Shown: positions 36,460 to 45,391 of the stretch, piece by piece
Layout of the letters: each line of letters opens with the position of its first letter
Numbering within the stretch: the first letter of the stretch is position 1
Assembly (NCBI RefSeq): GCF_041807905.1
Contig: NZ_JBGVSA010000014.1
Location: 1-64,000 of the forward strand
Origin: JBGVSA01 sp041807905
GTDB taxonomy: Bacteria; Pseudomonadota; Gammaproteobacteria; Burkholderiales; Rhodocyclaceae
DNA length: 64,000 bases
Reading direction: 5' to 3'
Program-made: the position numbers and the translations under genes
The notes under the pieces: model-generated
What the model saw: only the letters and a program-made list of their open reading frames with translations
Database searches by the model: none
Told to the model about the DNA's origin: nothing

Positions 36460-36504
36460 CCATTTGCACCGGAGCTCCGCACGCAAGCGGCGCGCGGCTG
36501 AGGC

Positions 36505-37044
36505 ATGCGCGCGGTCCTGCTCGGCGTCCTCACGGTCGCCTACCCGTTCATCGTCTACGCAGGCCTGGGCCGCGTTGCGCCCGGATGGCTGGCATTGTTG
36601 CCGCTGGGACTGGGCCTGTTGCGCCTTGCCAGCGGGCGGCGCGATGCGCTCACCTGGGCGGCGCTGGGCTGCGCAGTCGCCGTCGCGGTGCCGGCACTCA
36701 TCGCCAACAGCGCCATGCCGCTCAAGCTCTATCCGGTCACGGTCAGCCTCGTCATGCTCGCCATCTTCGGCGTCAGCCTTGTGCGCCCGCCCACCATCGT
36801 CGAGCGCATCGCGCGGCTGCGCGAACCCGACCTCGACGCGGCCGGCGTGCGTTACACGCGGCGCGTCACGCAGGTGTGGTGCGGCTTCTTCATCCTCAAC
36901 GCCGGCATTTCGGCGGCCACCGCGCTGGTCGGCTCCGATCGCGTCTGGGCGCTCTACAACGGCTTGCTGTCGTACATCGCCATGGGCGTTCTGTTCGCCG
37001 GCGAATGGTGCGTGCGCCGACACGTCCGGAGGCACCATGGCTGA
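36505..37044 (+). CDS. COG4648-type membrane protein (ApeG-like)
   Basis: A 179-residue inner-membrane protein with about five or six helices (first helix about 3-21). It has no known enzymatic motif but occurs in nearly every aryl polyene cluster, which suggests a role in assembling the synthase at the membrane or in export. Its stop overlaps the next gene start by 8 nt (ATGGCTGA). Confidence 0.85.
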   Translation: MRAVLLGVLTVAYPFIVYAGLGRVAPGWLALLPLGLGLLRLASGRRDALTWAALGCAVAVAVPALIANSAMPLKLYPVTVSLVMLAIFGVSLVRPPTIVERIARLREPDLDAAGVRYTRRVTQVWCGFFILNAGISAATALVGSDRVWALYNGLLSYIAMGVLFAGEWCVRRHVRRHHG

Positions 37045-38743
37045 AGTCAGCCTCACCGCGCTACTGGTGCGCACCGATGACAACGTCATCGGGATACGCG
37101 ACAACCAGCCTGTTCGACGCTCGGCGTTCCACGCGGCCATCAACGGCTGGCAACACACGCTGGCGGCATTGCCGCAGCAACGCCTGGCCTTGTTCGAGAC
37201 CGACACGCTCGGCTTCGCGGCCGCGTTGTTGGGCGGCTGGGCCGCGGGCAAGACGCTGGTCCTGCCGGGCGACGCCCTGCCCGGCACCATCGAGTCCTTG
37301 CGCAATCACGTCGAAGGCTTCATCGGTGCCTTTCCGGGTCAGCTTCTGACGACGACACCGGCCCCCATCGAGCCCACGACGTCACTGCCAACGCTCGATG
37401 GTGACGACACGCGCCTCGAAGTCTTCACCTCGGGTTCCAGCGGCTCGCCAGTCGCCATCACAAAGAAACTCACGCAGCTCGATTCGGAAATCGCGACCCT
37501 GGGCGCGCTGTTCGGCACGCAACTCAATGGCTGCGTCATACGGGGCACGGTATCGCATCAGCATATCTACGGACTGCTGTTCCGCGTGTTGCTGCCACTG
37601 TCACAAGGCATTCCGCTCGACGCGCACGCCTTGCTCTATCCGGAAGACATCATCGCGGCGGCCGCGCATGGCCCGTTCGCGCTCATCGCCAGCCCTGCGC
37701 ATCTGGCCCGCTTGCCCGATACGTTGCCATGGGCCGACGCCAGCGACTCCATCCGCATGGTGTTCTCGTCGGGTGGACCGCTCGCCCCCGAAGCGGCGGC
37801 GCATGCGGGCCAACTGCTCGGGCGCTATCCCGTCGAGGTCTACGGAAGCTCCGAGACCGGCGGCATTGCCACGCGCTCGCGCGATCGGGACGGCGACCTG
37901 TGGAGCCCGATGCCCGGGATCTCGCTATCCACGGACGATGCGAGCCGCCTGTTGGTGCGCTCCACACATCTGCCGGACGACTCGCCCTTTATCTGCGCCG
38001 ACCGCGCGCTGCTGCACGACGACGGCCGCTTCGCCCTGCTCGGCCGCGTCGACCGTATCGTCAAGGTCGAAGAAAAACGCGTCTCGCTCGACGCCATCGA
38101 GACACATCTGCTCGCCATGGATGAAGTCGATACGGTGCGCGCCCTGATCACGGAACACGGAAGCCGCCGCCTGATCGCAGCCGTCGTGGTGCTGTCACCG
38201 CGCGGACGCCAGCGTCTTGCAACCGAAGGCAAGCGCGTGCTCAACGCGGCACTCAAGGCTCATCTGGCACAGCACGTCGAACCTGTCGCGTTGCCGCGCC
38301 GCTGGCGCTACGTAGACGCGCTGCCGATCAACAACCAGGGCAAGACCACGCAGGCCGCACTGGCCGCGCTGTTCGACCTGGCCGACCGCCCGACCCTGCC
38401 GCTGTCGACGCTGATGGCGCGCGAAGCCGCGCAAGTCACCCTGCATTGGGAAATCCCCGAAGACCTCTATTACTTCGAGGGCCACTTCCCGGGCTCGCCT
38501 GTGCTGGCAGGCGTCGTACAACTCGACTGGGTGGTGCGCTTCTCGCGCGAGCACTTCGCATTGCCGCCCGCATTCCAGCGGGTCGAAGCGCTCAAGTTCC
38601 AGCGCGTCATCCAGCCGGCCGCGCGGCTGAAAGTCGAACTCGTCCACAAGCCGGACGCCGGCACGGTGGCTTTCCGCATCGCTTCGCAAGACGGCTCGAT
38701 CGTCTTCTCGAGTGGCCGTGTCAATTTCGGGGAAGCGGCATGA
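37037..38743 (+). CDS. Acyl-CoA synthetase/AMP-ligase fused to a hotdog 3-hydroxyacyl-ACP dehydratase
   Basis: A 568-residue two-domain protein. The N-terminal ligase (about 1-440) has the phosphate loop FTSGSSGSP (about 130-138), the YGSSETGG motif and the hinge region LGRVDRIVKVEEKRV, and should load an aromatic acid starter onto an ACP. The C-terminal part (about 455-568) is an ApeI/FabA-like hotdog dehydratase with EGHFPGSPVLAGV. In E. coli these functions are separate proteins (ApeH and ApeI), so this is a fusion. Start and stop overlap both neighbours. Confidence 0.9.
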   Translation: MAEVSLTALLVRTDDNVIGIRDNQPVRRSAFHAAINGWQHTLAALPQQRLALFETDTLGFAAALLGGWAAGKTLVLPGDALPGTIESLRNHVEGFIGAFPGQLLTTTPAPIEPTTSLPTLDGDDTRLEVFTSGSSGSPVAITKKLTQLDSEIATLGALFGTQLNGCVIRGTVSHQHIYGLLFRVLLPLSQGIPLDAHALLYPEDIIAAAAHGPFALIASPAHLARLPDTLPWADASDSIRMVFSSGGPLAPEAAAHAGQLLGRYPVEVYGSSETGGIATRSRDRDGDLWSPMPGISLSTDDASRLLVRSTHLPDDSPFICADRALLHDDGRFALLGRVDRIVKVEEKRVSLDAIETHLLAMDEVDTVRALITEHGSRRLIAAVVVLSPRGRQRLATEGKRVLNAALKAHLAQHVEPVALPRRWRYVDALPINNQGKTTQAALAALFDLADRPTLPLSTLMAREAAQVTLHWEIPEDLYYFEGHFPGSPVLAGVVQLDWVVRFSREHFALPPAFQRVEALKFQRVIQPAARLKVELVHKPDAGTVAFRIASQDGSIVFSSGRVNFGEAA

Positions 38744-39510
38744 ACATGCGCGACACGCAACCCAACATCGTCGCCGTGATCCCCGTCTACAACCACGAAA
38801 AAGCGGTGAGCGGGGTCGTGGATGGGATTCTCGCCGCCGGCCTGCCCTGCATCCTGGTCGATGACGGCAGTCGCGCGCTGTGTGCGCACGCGCTCGACGA
38901 ACTGGCCTCGCGCCATGCCTCGCAAGTGCGGCTGGTGCGCCTGACCGAAAACCAGGGCAAGGGCGGCGCCGTGATGGCCGGCCTGCGCGAGGCGTCCCGG
39001 CTCGGCTACACCCACGCTCTGCAGATCGACGCCGACGGCCAGCACGACACCGGGGACATTCCGCGCTTCGTCGCAGACAGCGTCGCCCATCCGGACGCCG
39101 TCATCTGCGGCTGCCCCCTGTATGACGACAGCGTTCCCAAGGGCCGTTACTACGGTCGCTATGCGACACATGTGTGGGTGTGGATCAACACGCTGTCACT
39201 GGATATCCGCGACTCCATGTGCGGCTTCCGCATCTATCCGCTGGCCACCACCATGGCGCTGATCGATTCGACCACGCTCGGCTCACGCATGGATTTCGAC
39301 GTCGAAATCATGGTGCGCCTCTATTGGCGCGGCCTGGACGTGGTCAACGTGCCCACGCGCGTGCATTACCCTGCCGACGGCGTATCGCACTTCCGCGCGT
39401 GGGCAGACAACGTGCTGATCTCGCGCATGCATGCGGGGCTGTTCTTCGGCATGCTGCCGCGCGCGCCGGGCCTGCTGTGGCGCAAGTTGCGCAGACGGAG
39501 CCGCACATGA
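38740..39510 (+). CDS. Family 2 glycosyltransferase
   Basis: A 256-residue GT-A fold enzyme with IPVYNHEKAVSG, the LVDDGSR nucleotide-binding loop and the DxD-like IDADGQHD motif, plus a C-terminal amphipathic region. In E. coli the GT and acyltransferase activities lie on one fused protein; here they are two adjacent genes. It probably adds a sugar or phosphosugar to the lipid anchor of the aryl polyene. It overlaps both neighbours by ATGA. Confidence 0.88.
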   Translation: MNMRDTQPNIVAVIPVYNHEKAVSGVVDGILAAGLPCILVDDGSRALCAHALDELASRHASQVRLVRLTENQGKGGAVMAGLREASRLGYTHALQIDADGQHDTGDIPRFVADSVAHPDAVICGCPLYDDSVPKGRYYGRYATHVWVWINTLSLDIRDSMCGFRIYPLATTMALIDSTTLGSRMDFDVEIMVRLYWRGLDVVNVPTRVHYPADGVSHFRAWADNVLISRMHAGLFFGMLPRAPGLLWRKLRRRSRT

Positions 39511-40475
39511 GCCGCACGGCTTCCAGCGGCCACTGGGCCGACGACCGCGAAGCGGGCTCCGCGCTCGGCATACGCATCCTGCTGTGGGTGCACCGCTGGT
39601 TCGGACGCGTACCGTTCCGCATCGCGGTCTATCCCGTCATCACGTATTTTTTCTGCGTGCGCCGCAATGCGCGCGAAGCATCCCTGCAGTACCTGGAGCG
39701 GCTGCATGCCAGCACCGGCGTGCTGCCGCGCCAGCCCGACCTGCGCATGAGTCTTGCGCACTTCCTGTCGTTTGCCGAGACGATTCTCGACAAGCTGCTG
39801 GCCATGAGCGGCAAGCTCGACGCACGCGTCGACATCCACGGCCGCGATGAGCTCTACCGCCTTGTCTCGTCCCATCGCGGCGCGATCGTCATCGCCTCGC
39901 ACCTGGGCAACCTCGAACTCTGTCGCGCCCTGGGCGAACTGACCGATCGCGTGCCGCTGACGATCCTCGTACACATTGCGCACTCCGAGAAGTTCAACCG
40001 CGTGCTGTCGAGCGTCACGGGCGAGTCGCGCGTGTCCTTGCTGCCGGTGTCGGAAATCGGCCCCGGCACGGTGGCCGATCTGGGCGAACGCATCGCGCGA
40101 GGCGAACTCATCGTCATCGCGGGTGATCGCATTCCCGTCGCCGCACAGCCCCGTGTCACGATGGCACGGTTTCTCGGGCACGAGGCGCCGTTCCCGATCG
40201 GCCCCTACGTCGTCGCCAGCCTTCTGCAATGCGAGACGTACTTGATGTTCTGCACACGCCGCGAGCGCGGCGTCTATCGCGTCGACTTCGAACCCTTCCG
40301 CCAGCGCACCGAGTTGCCGCGCCGGCAGCGCGACGACGCGCTCCGCGAACTCGCCCAGGATTACGCCAACCGGCTGGCTTCGCACTGCGCCGATGCCCCG
40401 CTGCAATGGTTCAACTTCTACCCATTCTGGAATCTTTCCAACAGTCATGAGCAACACCAACCTGACGCACGCTGA
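39507..40475 (+). CDS. LpxL/HtrB-like lipid acyltransferase
   Basis: A 322-residue membrane acyltransferase of the lipid A biosynthesis type with one N-terminal hydrophobic segment (about 35-50) and the HX4E box ASHLGNLEL (H132, E137). Expected to move an acyl chain to the sugar or lipid carrier of the aryl polyene. The end overlaps the start of the ammonia-lyase gene by 29 nt. Confidence 0.86.
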   Translation: MSRTASSGHWADDREAGSALGIRILLWVHRWFGRVPFRIAVYPVITYFFCVRRNAREASLQYLERLHASTGVLPRQPDLRMSLAHFLSFAETILDKLLAMSGKLDARVDIHGRDELYRLVSSHRGAIVIASHLGNLELCRALGELTDRVPLTILVHIAHSEKFNRVLSSVTGESRVSLLPVSEIGPGTVADLGERIARGELIVIAGDRIPVAAQPRVTMARFLGHEAPFPIGPYVVASLLQCETYLMFCTRRERGVYRVDFEPFRQRTELPRRQRDDALRELAQDYANRLASHCADAPLQWFNFYPFWNLSNSHEQHQPDAR

Positions 40476-42009
40476 AGGCGCCGTGATCGAATTCGACGGC
40501 GCGCCGCTGCGCATCGAAGACGTCGCCGCCATCGCCCATGGTCGCAAACGCGCACGGCTGTCGCGGGCGCAGGCCTTTGTGGCGCGCATCGAAAAGGGGG
40601 CCGCCTTCATTGACCGGCTGCTGGCGGAAGACGGCGTCATCTACGGTGTGACGACCGGCTACGGCGACTCGGTGACGACCACCATTCCGCCGCAATTGGT
40701 CGCGCAACTGCCGCATCATCTCTACACGTACCACGGCATCGGCGCGGGCGAGATGTTGTCACCGGTGCTGGCGCGCGCGGTGCTCGTCACGCGGCTGGTG
40801 TCGCTGGCGCGCGGCTTTTCGGGCGTGAGCTACGGTTTGCTGGCGCAGCTTGCGGCCTTCATCGAACACGACATCCTGCCGATCATCCCGTCCGAAGGTT
40901 CGGTCGGCGCGAGCGGCGATCTCACGCCCCTGTCGTACGTTGCCGCCACGCTGTGTGGCGAGCGCGAGGTCTGGTACAAGGGCGAACGCATGGCGGCGGC
41001 CGAAGCGCTCCAGCGCGCCGGACTCACGCCGTTGCGACTGCGCCCCAAAGAGGGGCTCGCGATCATGAACGGCACGGCGGTAATGACCGCCATCGCCTGT
41101 CTCGCCTACGAACGCGCGCAGTACCTCGGGCAACTGGCCTGTCGCGTGACGGCCATGGCGTCGTACACGCTCGACGGGAATGCACATCACTTTGACGAGA
41201 CGCTGTTCTCCGTCAAGCCGCACCCGGGCCTCAACGCGATCGCCGCGCGCATTCGCAGCGATCTGGCCAGTGATGTGGCGGCCCGCAACGAACGCCGCCT
41301 GCAGGACCGCTACTCGATTCGCTGCGCGCCGCATGTCATCGGCGTGATGGAAGACACCCTGCCCTGGCTGCGCCAGCTCATCGAAAACGAGCTCAACAGC
41401 GCCAACGACAACCCGATCATCGACGCCGAAGCCGAACGCGTACTGCATGGCGGCCACTTCTACGGCGGCCACATCGCCATGGCGATGGATACGCTCAAGA
41501 ACGCCGTCGCCAACCTCGCCGATCTGCTCGATCGCCAGCTCGCACTGATGGTCGACACCCGCTACAACCATGGGCTGCCTGCGAACCTGTCGGCCTCGTC
41601 GGGCGAACGCGCACCGATCAACCACGGTCTCAAGGCGCTGCAGATCAGCGTGTCGGCGTGGACCGCCGAAGCGCTCAAGCTGACCATGCCGGCCTCGGTG
41701 TTCTCGCGCTCCACCGAATGCCACAACCAGGACAAGGTCAGCATGGGCACCATCGCCGCGCGCGACTGCCTGCGCGTGCTGCAATTGACCGAGCAGGTGG
41801 CTGCCGGATTGCTCATCGCCTGCCGTCAAGGCGTCGCGCTTCGCGAGCGTAGCGGCGCGCATCCGCTGCCCGCGCCGCTGGCACCGATGCTGGCCGCGCT
41901 CGGCGAGGTCGTTGCACTCGTCGAAGAGGACCGCGCACTCGATGGCGAACTGCGCCAGCTCGTCGAGCGTATCCAATCCCGCGCATGGACCCTGTATGAC
42001 CAAGCCTGA
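40447..42009 (+). CDS. MIO-type aromatic amino acid ammonia-lyase (HAL/TAL/PAL family)
   Basis: Predicted to release ammonia from an aromatic amino acid and form a cinnamate-type acid. The 520-residue protein carries the self-cyclising triad Ala155-Ser156-Gly157 in GSVGASGDLTPLSY, the VYGVTTGYG-like segment with the catalytic Tyr (Y66), and SANDNPIID. The substrate-selectivity position has Tyr95-His96 (YTYHGIG) instead of the Ser-His of histidine ammonia-lyase. In this cluster it most likely supplies the aryl starter unit, not histidine degradation; no other hut gene is present. It overlaps neighbours at both ends. Confidence 0.9.
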   Translation: MSNTNLTHAEGAVIEFDGAPLRIEDVAAIAHGRKRARLSRAQAFVARIEKGAAFIDRLLAEDGVIYGVTTGYGDSVTTTIPPQLVAQLPHHLYTYHGIGAGEMLSPVLARAVLVTRLVSLARGFSGVSYGLLAQLAAFIEHDILPIIPSEGSVGASGDLTPLSYVAATLCGEREVWYKGERMAAAEALQRAGLTPLRLRPKEGLAIMNGTAVMTAIACLAYERAQYLGQLACRVTAMASYTLDGNAHHFDETLFSVKPHPGLNAIAARIRSDLASDVAARNERRLQDRYSIRCAPHVIGVMEDTLPWLRQLIENELNSANDNPIIDAEAERVLHGGHFYGGHIAMAMDTLKNAVANLADLLDRQLALMVDTRYNHGLPANLSASSGERAPINHGLKALQISVSAWTAEALKLTMPASVFSRSTECHNQDKVSMGTIAARDCLRVLQLTEQVAAGLLIACRQGVALRERSGAHPLPAPLAPMLAALGEVVALVEEDRALDGELRQLVERIQSRAWTLYDQA

Positions 42010-42424
42010 ACTCGCGATCGAAATCGACATCACGCCGGCCTTCCACGACGTGGACGCCATGAAGGTGGTGTGGCACGGCAATTACGTGCGCTACATGGAA
42101 GTCGCCCGCTGTGCGCTGCTGCAACGGCTTGGCTACGACTATCCGCAGATGGACGAATCCGGCTACCTGTGGCCGGTGGTCGACATGCGCGTGAAGTACG
42201 TGCGCCCGCTGCGCTACGGCCAGCGGATCCGCGTACGTTGCGAAATCGTCGAGTGGGAAAACCGCCTGCGCACCGAATACACCTTCAGTGACGCGCAGAC
42301 GGGTGAGCGCCTCACGCGCGGCACCATCGTGCAGGTCGCGGTCGATGCCACGACCAACGAAATGCTGTTCGTCTGCCCGCCTGTGCTGTGGGAGCGGCTG
42401 GGCGTCACCGTCGAAGGCCATTGA
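41996..42424 (+). CDS. 4-hydroxybenzoyl-CoA thioesterase-like protein (YbgC/ApeK-like)
   Basis: A 142-residue hotdog thioesterase with the HDVDAMKVVWHGNYVRYMEVAR signature (D20, H27), the acyl-CoA/ACP thioesterase pattern. In aryl polyene clusters the equivalent protein is thought to release or edit stalled intermediates. The ATG overlaps the ammonia-lyase gene by 14 nt. Confidence 0.9.
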   Translation: MTKPELAIEIDITPAFHDVDAMKVVWHGNYVRYMEVARCALLQRLGYDYPQMDESGYLWPVVDMRVKYVRPLRYGQRIRVRCEIVEWENRLRTEYTFSDAQTGERLTRGTIVQVAVDATTNEMLFVCPPVLWERLGVTVEGH

Positions 42425-42453
42425 GCGGCGCGTTTCACTCATCGGATCGGAGA

Positions 42454-43083
42454 ATGTCGTCCGTGCGTAATCGAATGCAGAACATCATCCTGTCGGGCTG
42501 CCTGCTGTTCGCGGCCGGGAGCGCCATGGCCGAAGACATCGCCGCCGCCGTCAAGGCGCGGCTGGCGGATGTCGCAGTAGTCCGTGGTGATTTTGAACAG
42601 CAGAAGACGCTGGCGGGTTTCCGCAAGCCGGCGGTGTCGCGTGGCGATTTCGTCATCGCGCGCGACCGTGGCGTGCTGTGGGTCACCAAGTCGCCTTTCT
42701 CCGGTTCGCTGCGCCTGACGCGCAATGAGATCGTGGCACGCACGGGCGACCAGCAGACCATGCGCCTGACGGCCAGCGAACAACCCGGTATGCAGTCGGT
42801 CAGCCGCTTGCTGTTCGGCCTGCTCTCGGGCGACCTTGCGCCGCTCGCCGACAGCTTTGAGATCGCTGGCGAACTGCGCGGCGCGCAGGGCTGGCAACTG
42901 GCGCTGACGCCGAAGACGCCCGCGTTGCAGAAGATGTTCAAGCGCATCGATCTCGAAGGCGATCGCTACGTGCGGCGCGTGAAGCTGGCGGAAGCCTCCG
43001 GCGACAGCACCGACATCCGCCTGAGCAACGTGGGTAGCCAGCCAGCCACGCTCACCCCGGATGAGGTCAAGCGTTTTGAGTGA
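42454..43083 (+). CDS. LolA-like outer-membrane carrier protein (ApeL-like)
   Basis: A 209-residue periplasmic protein with a signal peptide (NIILSGCLLFAAGSAMA, cleavage before EDIAAAV) and a LolA/LolB-like fold pattern (VVRGDFEQQKTLAGFRKPAVSRG). Expected to ferry the finished aryl polyene lipid or a lipoprotein across the periplasm. An in-frame ATG at 42475 is an alternative start. It is followed by the MMPL gene with a 23 nt overlap. Confidence 0.87.
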   Translation: MSSVRNRMQNIILSGCLLFAAGSAMAEDIAAAVKARLADVAVVRGDFEQQKTLAGFRKPAVSRGDFVIARDRGVLWVTKSPFSGSLRLTRNEIVARTGDQQTMRLTASEQPGMQSVSRLLFGLLSGDLAPLADSFEIAGELRGAQGWQLALTPKTPALQKMFKRIDLEGDRYVRRVKLAEASGDSTDIRLSNVGSQPATLTPDEVKRFE

Positions 43084-45391
43084 TCGTCTGTGGCGCCTCT
43101 GCGCCATCCTGTGGGTGATCGTCGTCGCCGCCATCGGCGCGCACAACTATCTGTTCTGGACGGCCGGCTCCAAGCGCGTGGATACCGACGTGCTGGCCCT
43201 GCTGCCGCGCGACGCCAACGACCGGCAGGTCGATGAAGTCACGCGCCGCCTGGCGGACAACGCCTCGCGCGAACTGGTGGTGCTGGTCGGCGCCAGCGAT
43301 TGGGCGGCTGCCGCACGCGCGGGCGACGCTGCCGCGGCCCAGATCGCGTCGCTGCCCGGCACGCTGCGCTATCGCGTCGATGACAGCAACATGGCCGCCG
43401 CCGTCGACTGGCTCAACACGTATCACACCGCGCTGCTTTCCGACGCCCAGCGAACCTGGTTGCAGCATGCCGGCGACGCCGAGCTGACGGCGCGGGCGCA
43501 ATCCCAGTTGCATCAATCGTTCGGGCCGCGCATCGCGCGCTGGCAGGACGATCCGCTCGGGCTCGCACCGGAATGGCTGCTCTCGCGCGGGCAAGGCATC
43601 AAGGTCCAGCCGCGCGACGGGCGCCTGTCGGCCAGCGGCGAGGGCAAGCAATGGGCGGTCATCACGGTGCGGCTCGACGGCCCGGGTTTCCGCCTCGATG
43701 GAGAAGAGCGCATCGGTGCCGTGCTGAAGGCTGCGCAAGCGGCTGCGACGGCGGCAACGCCCGATGCGGAACTGATCGCGGCGGGTGTGCCACTGCATGC
43801 CGAAGCGGCGGCAGTGCAGGCCAATTTCGAGATGAACACGGTCGGCTGGGGTTCACTGGCGGGCGTCATGCTGCTGATGTGGCTGGGTTTCCGCTCGCTG
43901 CGTCCGCTTTCGCTGGTGGTGGTCACGCTGTTCGTTGGCTGCCTTGCCGGCGTGTCGGCCTGCGCCCTGGTATTCGAACGCGTCCACGTCATCACCCTGG
44001 TATTCGGCGCCAGCCTCGTCGGCGTGGCTGAAGACTACGGCATACATTACTTCGCTTCGCGTCAGGACGATCCGGACACGCCGCCGTTCGCGCTCATGCG
44101 CCACCTGTCGCCGTCGCTGTGGCTGGCGCTGCTGACCTCGGTACTCGCGTATGGCGCGCTGGCGCTGGCGCCGTTCCCCGGCTTGCGGCAGATGGCGCTG
44201 TTTTCGGCGGCCGGTCTGGTGGGCGCGTTCGTCACGGCCTTCCTGTGGTACCCGTGGCTGGACCGCGGCCGCCCCAGGCAGACGAAGTTCTCCGCGCGCT
44301 GGGCCGACAGCCGCCGCCGCTGGCCTTCGCTGCGGGGTCGTCGTGGTGCGTTGATCGTGCTTGCCATCGTGGCCCTCTGCGCCACGGGTTGGGTACAGCT
44401 CACCGTGCGCGACGATATCCGTGCCCTGCAGAATCCTCCGCCCGCATTGCGCGACGCGCAGGTACGCGCGGCACGCATCCTGGGGCTGCCGAGTCCAGCG
44501 CAATTCCTGTTCGTCCACAGTCGTTCGCCCGACGCCGTGCTGTCCGTCGAAGAAACCCTGCGCCCCGCGCTGGCCGCGATGGTGAGCGACGGGCACCTGA
44601 CGGGCTGGCAGGCCCTGTCCGATTGGGTACCGTCGGCCAATCGCCAAGCGGATAACATGCGCGTGCACAACAGGGCACGCGACGAGGTGTGGCGCAGTCT
44701 CGCCGACACGCTCGGGCTGGACGCCCACCCTCCTGCGCTGAGCGAAAAGGCACTGACGCTGGACGCCGCGCTGGCGGGCCCGTTCGGCGACGCGTTGCGG
44801 CCGCTGTGGCTGGGCCGCATCGGCGATGGCTTCGGCTCGGTGATCCTGCTCAGCGGCGTCACGCCGGATTCTCTCGCGGGCTTGCGGGCGATGGCCGAGT
44901 CGCACTCCGAGGTGCGTTTCGTCGACAAGTCGGCTGACATTTCCCGCTTGCTCACGCACTATCGCCATTCGATGAGCCTGCTGGCGCTGCTGGGAATCGC
45001 GCTGATCTGGCTGGCGCTGGCGCGTCGGTTCGGGCGTGCAAGCTGGCGTGCCATGGCGCCGACGCTGTTGTCGGCCGGGCTCGCGCTGGCCGTGCTGGGC
45101 TGGATCGGACAACCGCTACAACTGTTCCACGTGCTGGCGATCTTCCTCGTGCTGGGCATGGGTGTGGATTACGGCATCTTCCTGCTCGAGCATCCGCAGC
45201 GCGAAGATGGCGCGGCGTGGCTGGCGGTAGGCCTGGGGGCGGCCAGCACCTTGCTGTCATTCGGGCTGCTGGCGCTGTCGCGCACGCCGGCATTGCAGGC
45301 ATTCGGCCTGGTCATGGCCATCGGCATCGCCACGGTGTGGACCACGGCTCCCATGTTCTGCACCATGAAGACGGAGAGTGACAGAACATGA
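43061..45391 (+). CDS. MMPL/RND-type exporter (ApeM-like)
   Basis: A 776-residue integral membrane protein with about twelve helices in two repeats, each preceded by a periplasmic loop: helix 1 at about 10-30, a loop to 255, helices at about 260-390 and 425-445, then a loop and a final bundle at about 630-770. It belongs to the RND/MMPL superfamily and should extract the aryl polyene lipid from the inner membrane. An in-frame TTG at 43076 (LSDRLWRL) with GAGG upstream is an alternative start. It overlaps the next gene by ATGA. Confidence 0.9.
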   Translation: MRSSVLSDRLWRLCAILWVIVVAAIGAHNYLFWTAGSKRVDTDVLALLPRDANDRQVDEVTRRLADNASRELVVLVGASDWAAAARAGDAAAAQIASLPGTLRYRVDDSNMAAAVDWLNTYHTALLSDAQRTWLQHAGDAELTARAQSQLHQSFGPRIARWQDDPLGLAPEWLLSRGQGIKVQPRDGRLSASGEGKQWAVITVRLDGPGFRLDGEERIGAVLKAAQAAATAATPDAELIAAGVPLHAEAAAVQANFEMNTVGWGSLAGVMLLMWLGFRSLRPLSLVVVTLFVGCLAGVSACALVFERVHVITLVFGASLVGVAEDYGIHYFASRQDDPDTPPFALMRHLSPSLWLALLTSVLAYGALALAPFPGLRQMALFSAAGLVGAFVTAFLWYPWLDRGRPRQTKFSARWADSRRRWPSLRGRRGALIVLAIVALCATGWVQLTVRDDIRALQNPPPALRDAQVRAARILGLPSPAQFLFVHSRSPDAVLSVEETLRPALAAMVSDGHLTGWQALSDWVPSANRQADNMRVHNRARDEVWRSLADTLGLDAHPPALSEKALTLDAALAGPFGDALRPLWLGRIGDGFGSVILLSGVTPDSLAGLRAMAESHSEVRFVDKSADISRLLTHYRHSMSLLALLGIALIWLALARRFGRASWRAMAPTLLSAGLALAVLGWIGQPLQLFHVLAIFLVLGMGVDYGIFLLEHPQREDGAAWLAVGLGAASTLLSFGLLALSRTPALQAFGLVMAIGIATVWTTAPMFCTMKTESDRT

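Noticed and set aside
36412..36501. 29-codon GTG-initiated frame in the ACP2-ApeG gap
   Set aside because: No Shine-Dalgarno, crosses a palindrome, and has no protein-like pattern; it may only reflect the need to keep a short gap.
40447..42009. Histidine degradation gene hutH
   Set aside because: No hutU, hutI or hutG nearby, the selectivity pair is Tyr-His, and the gene overlaps aryl polyene genes on both sides.
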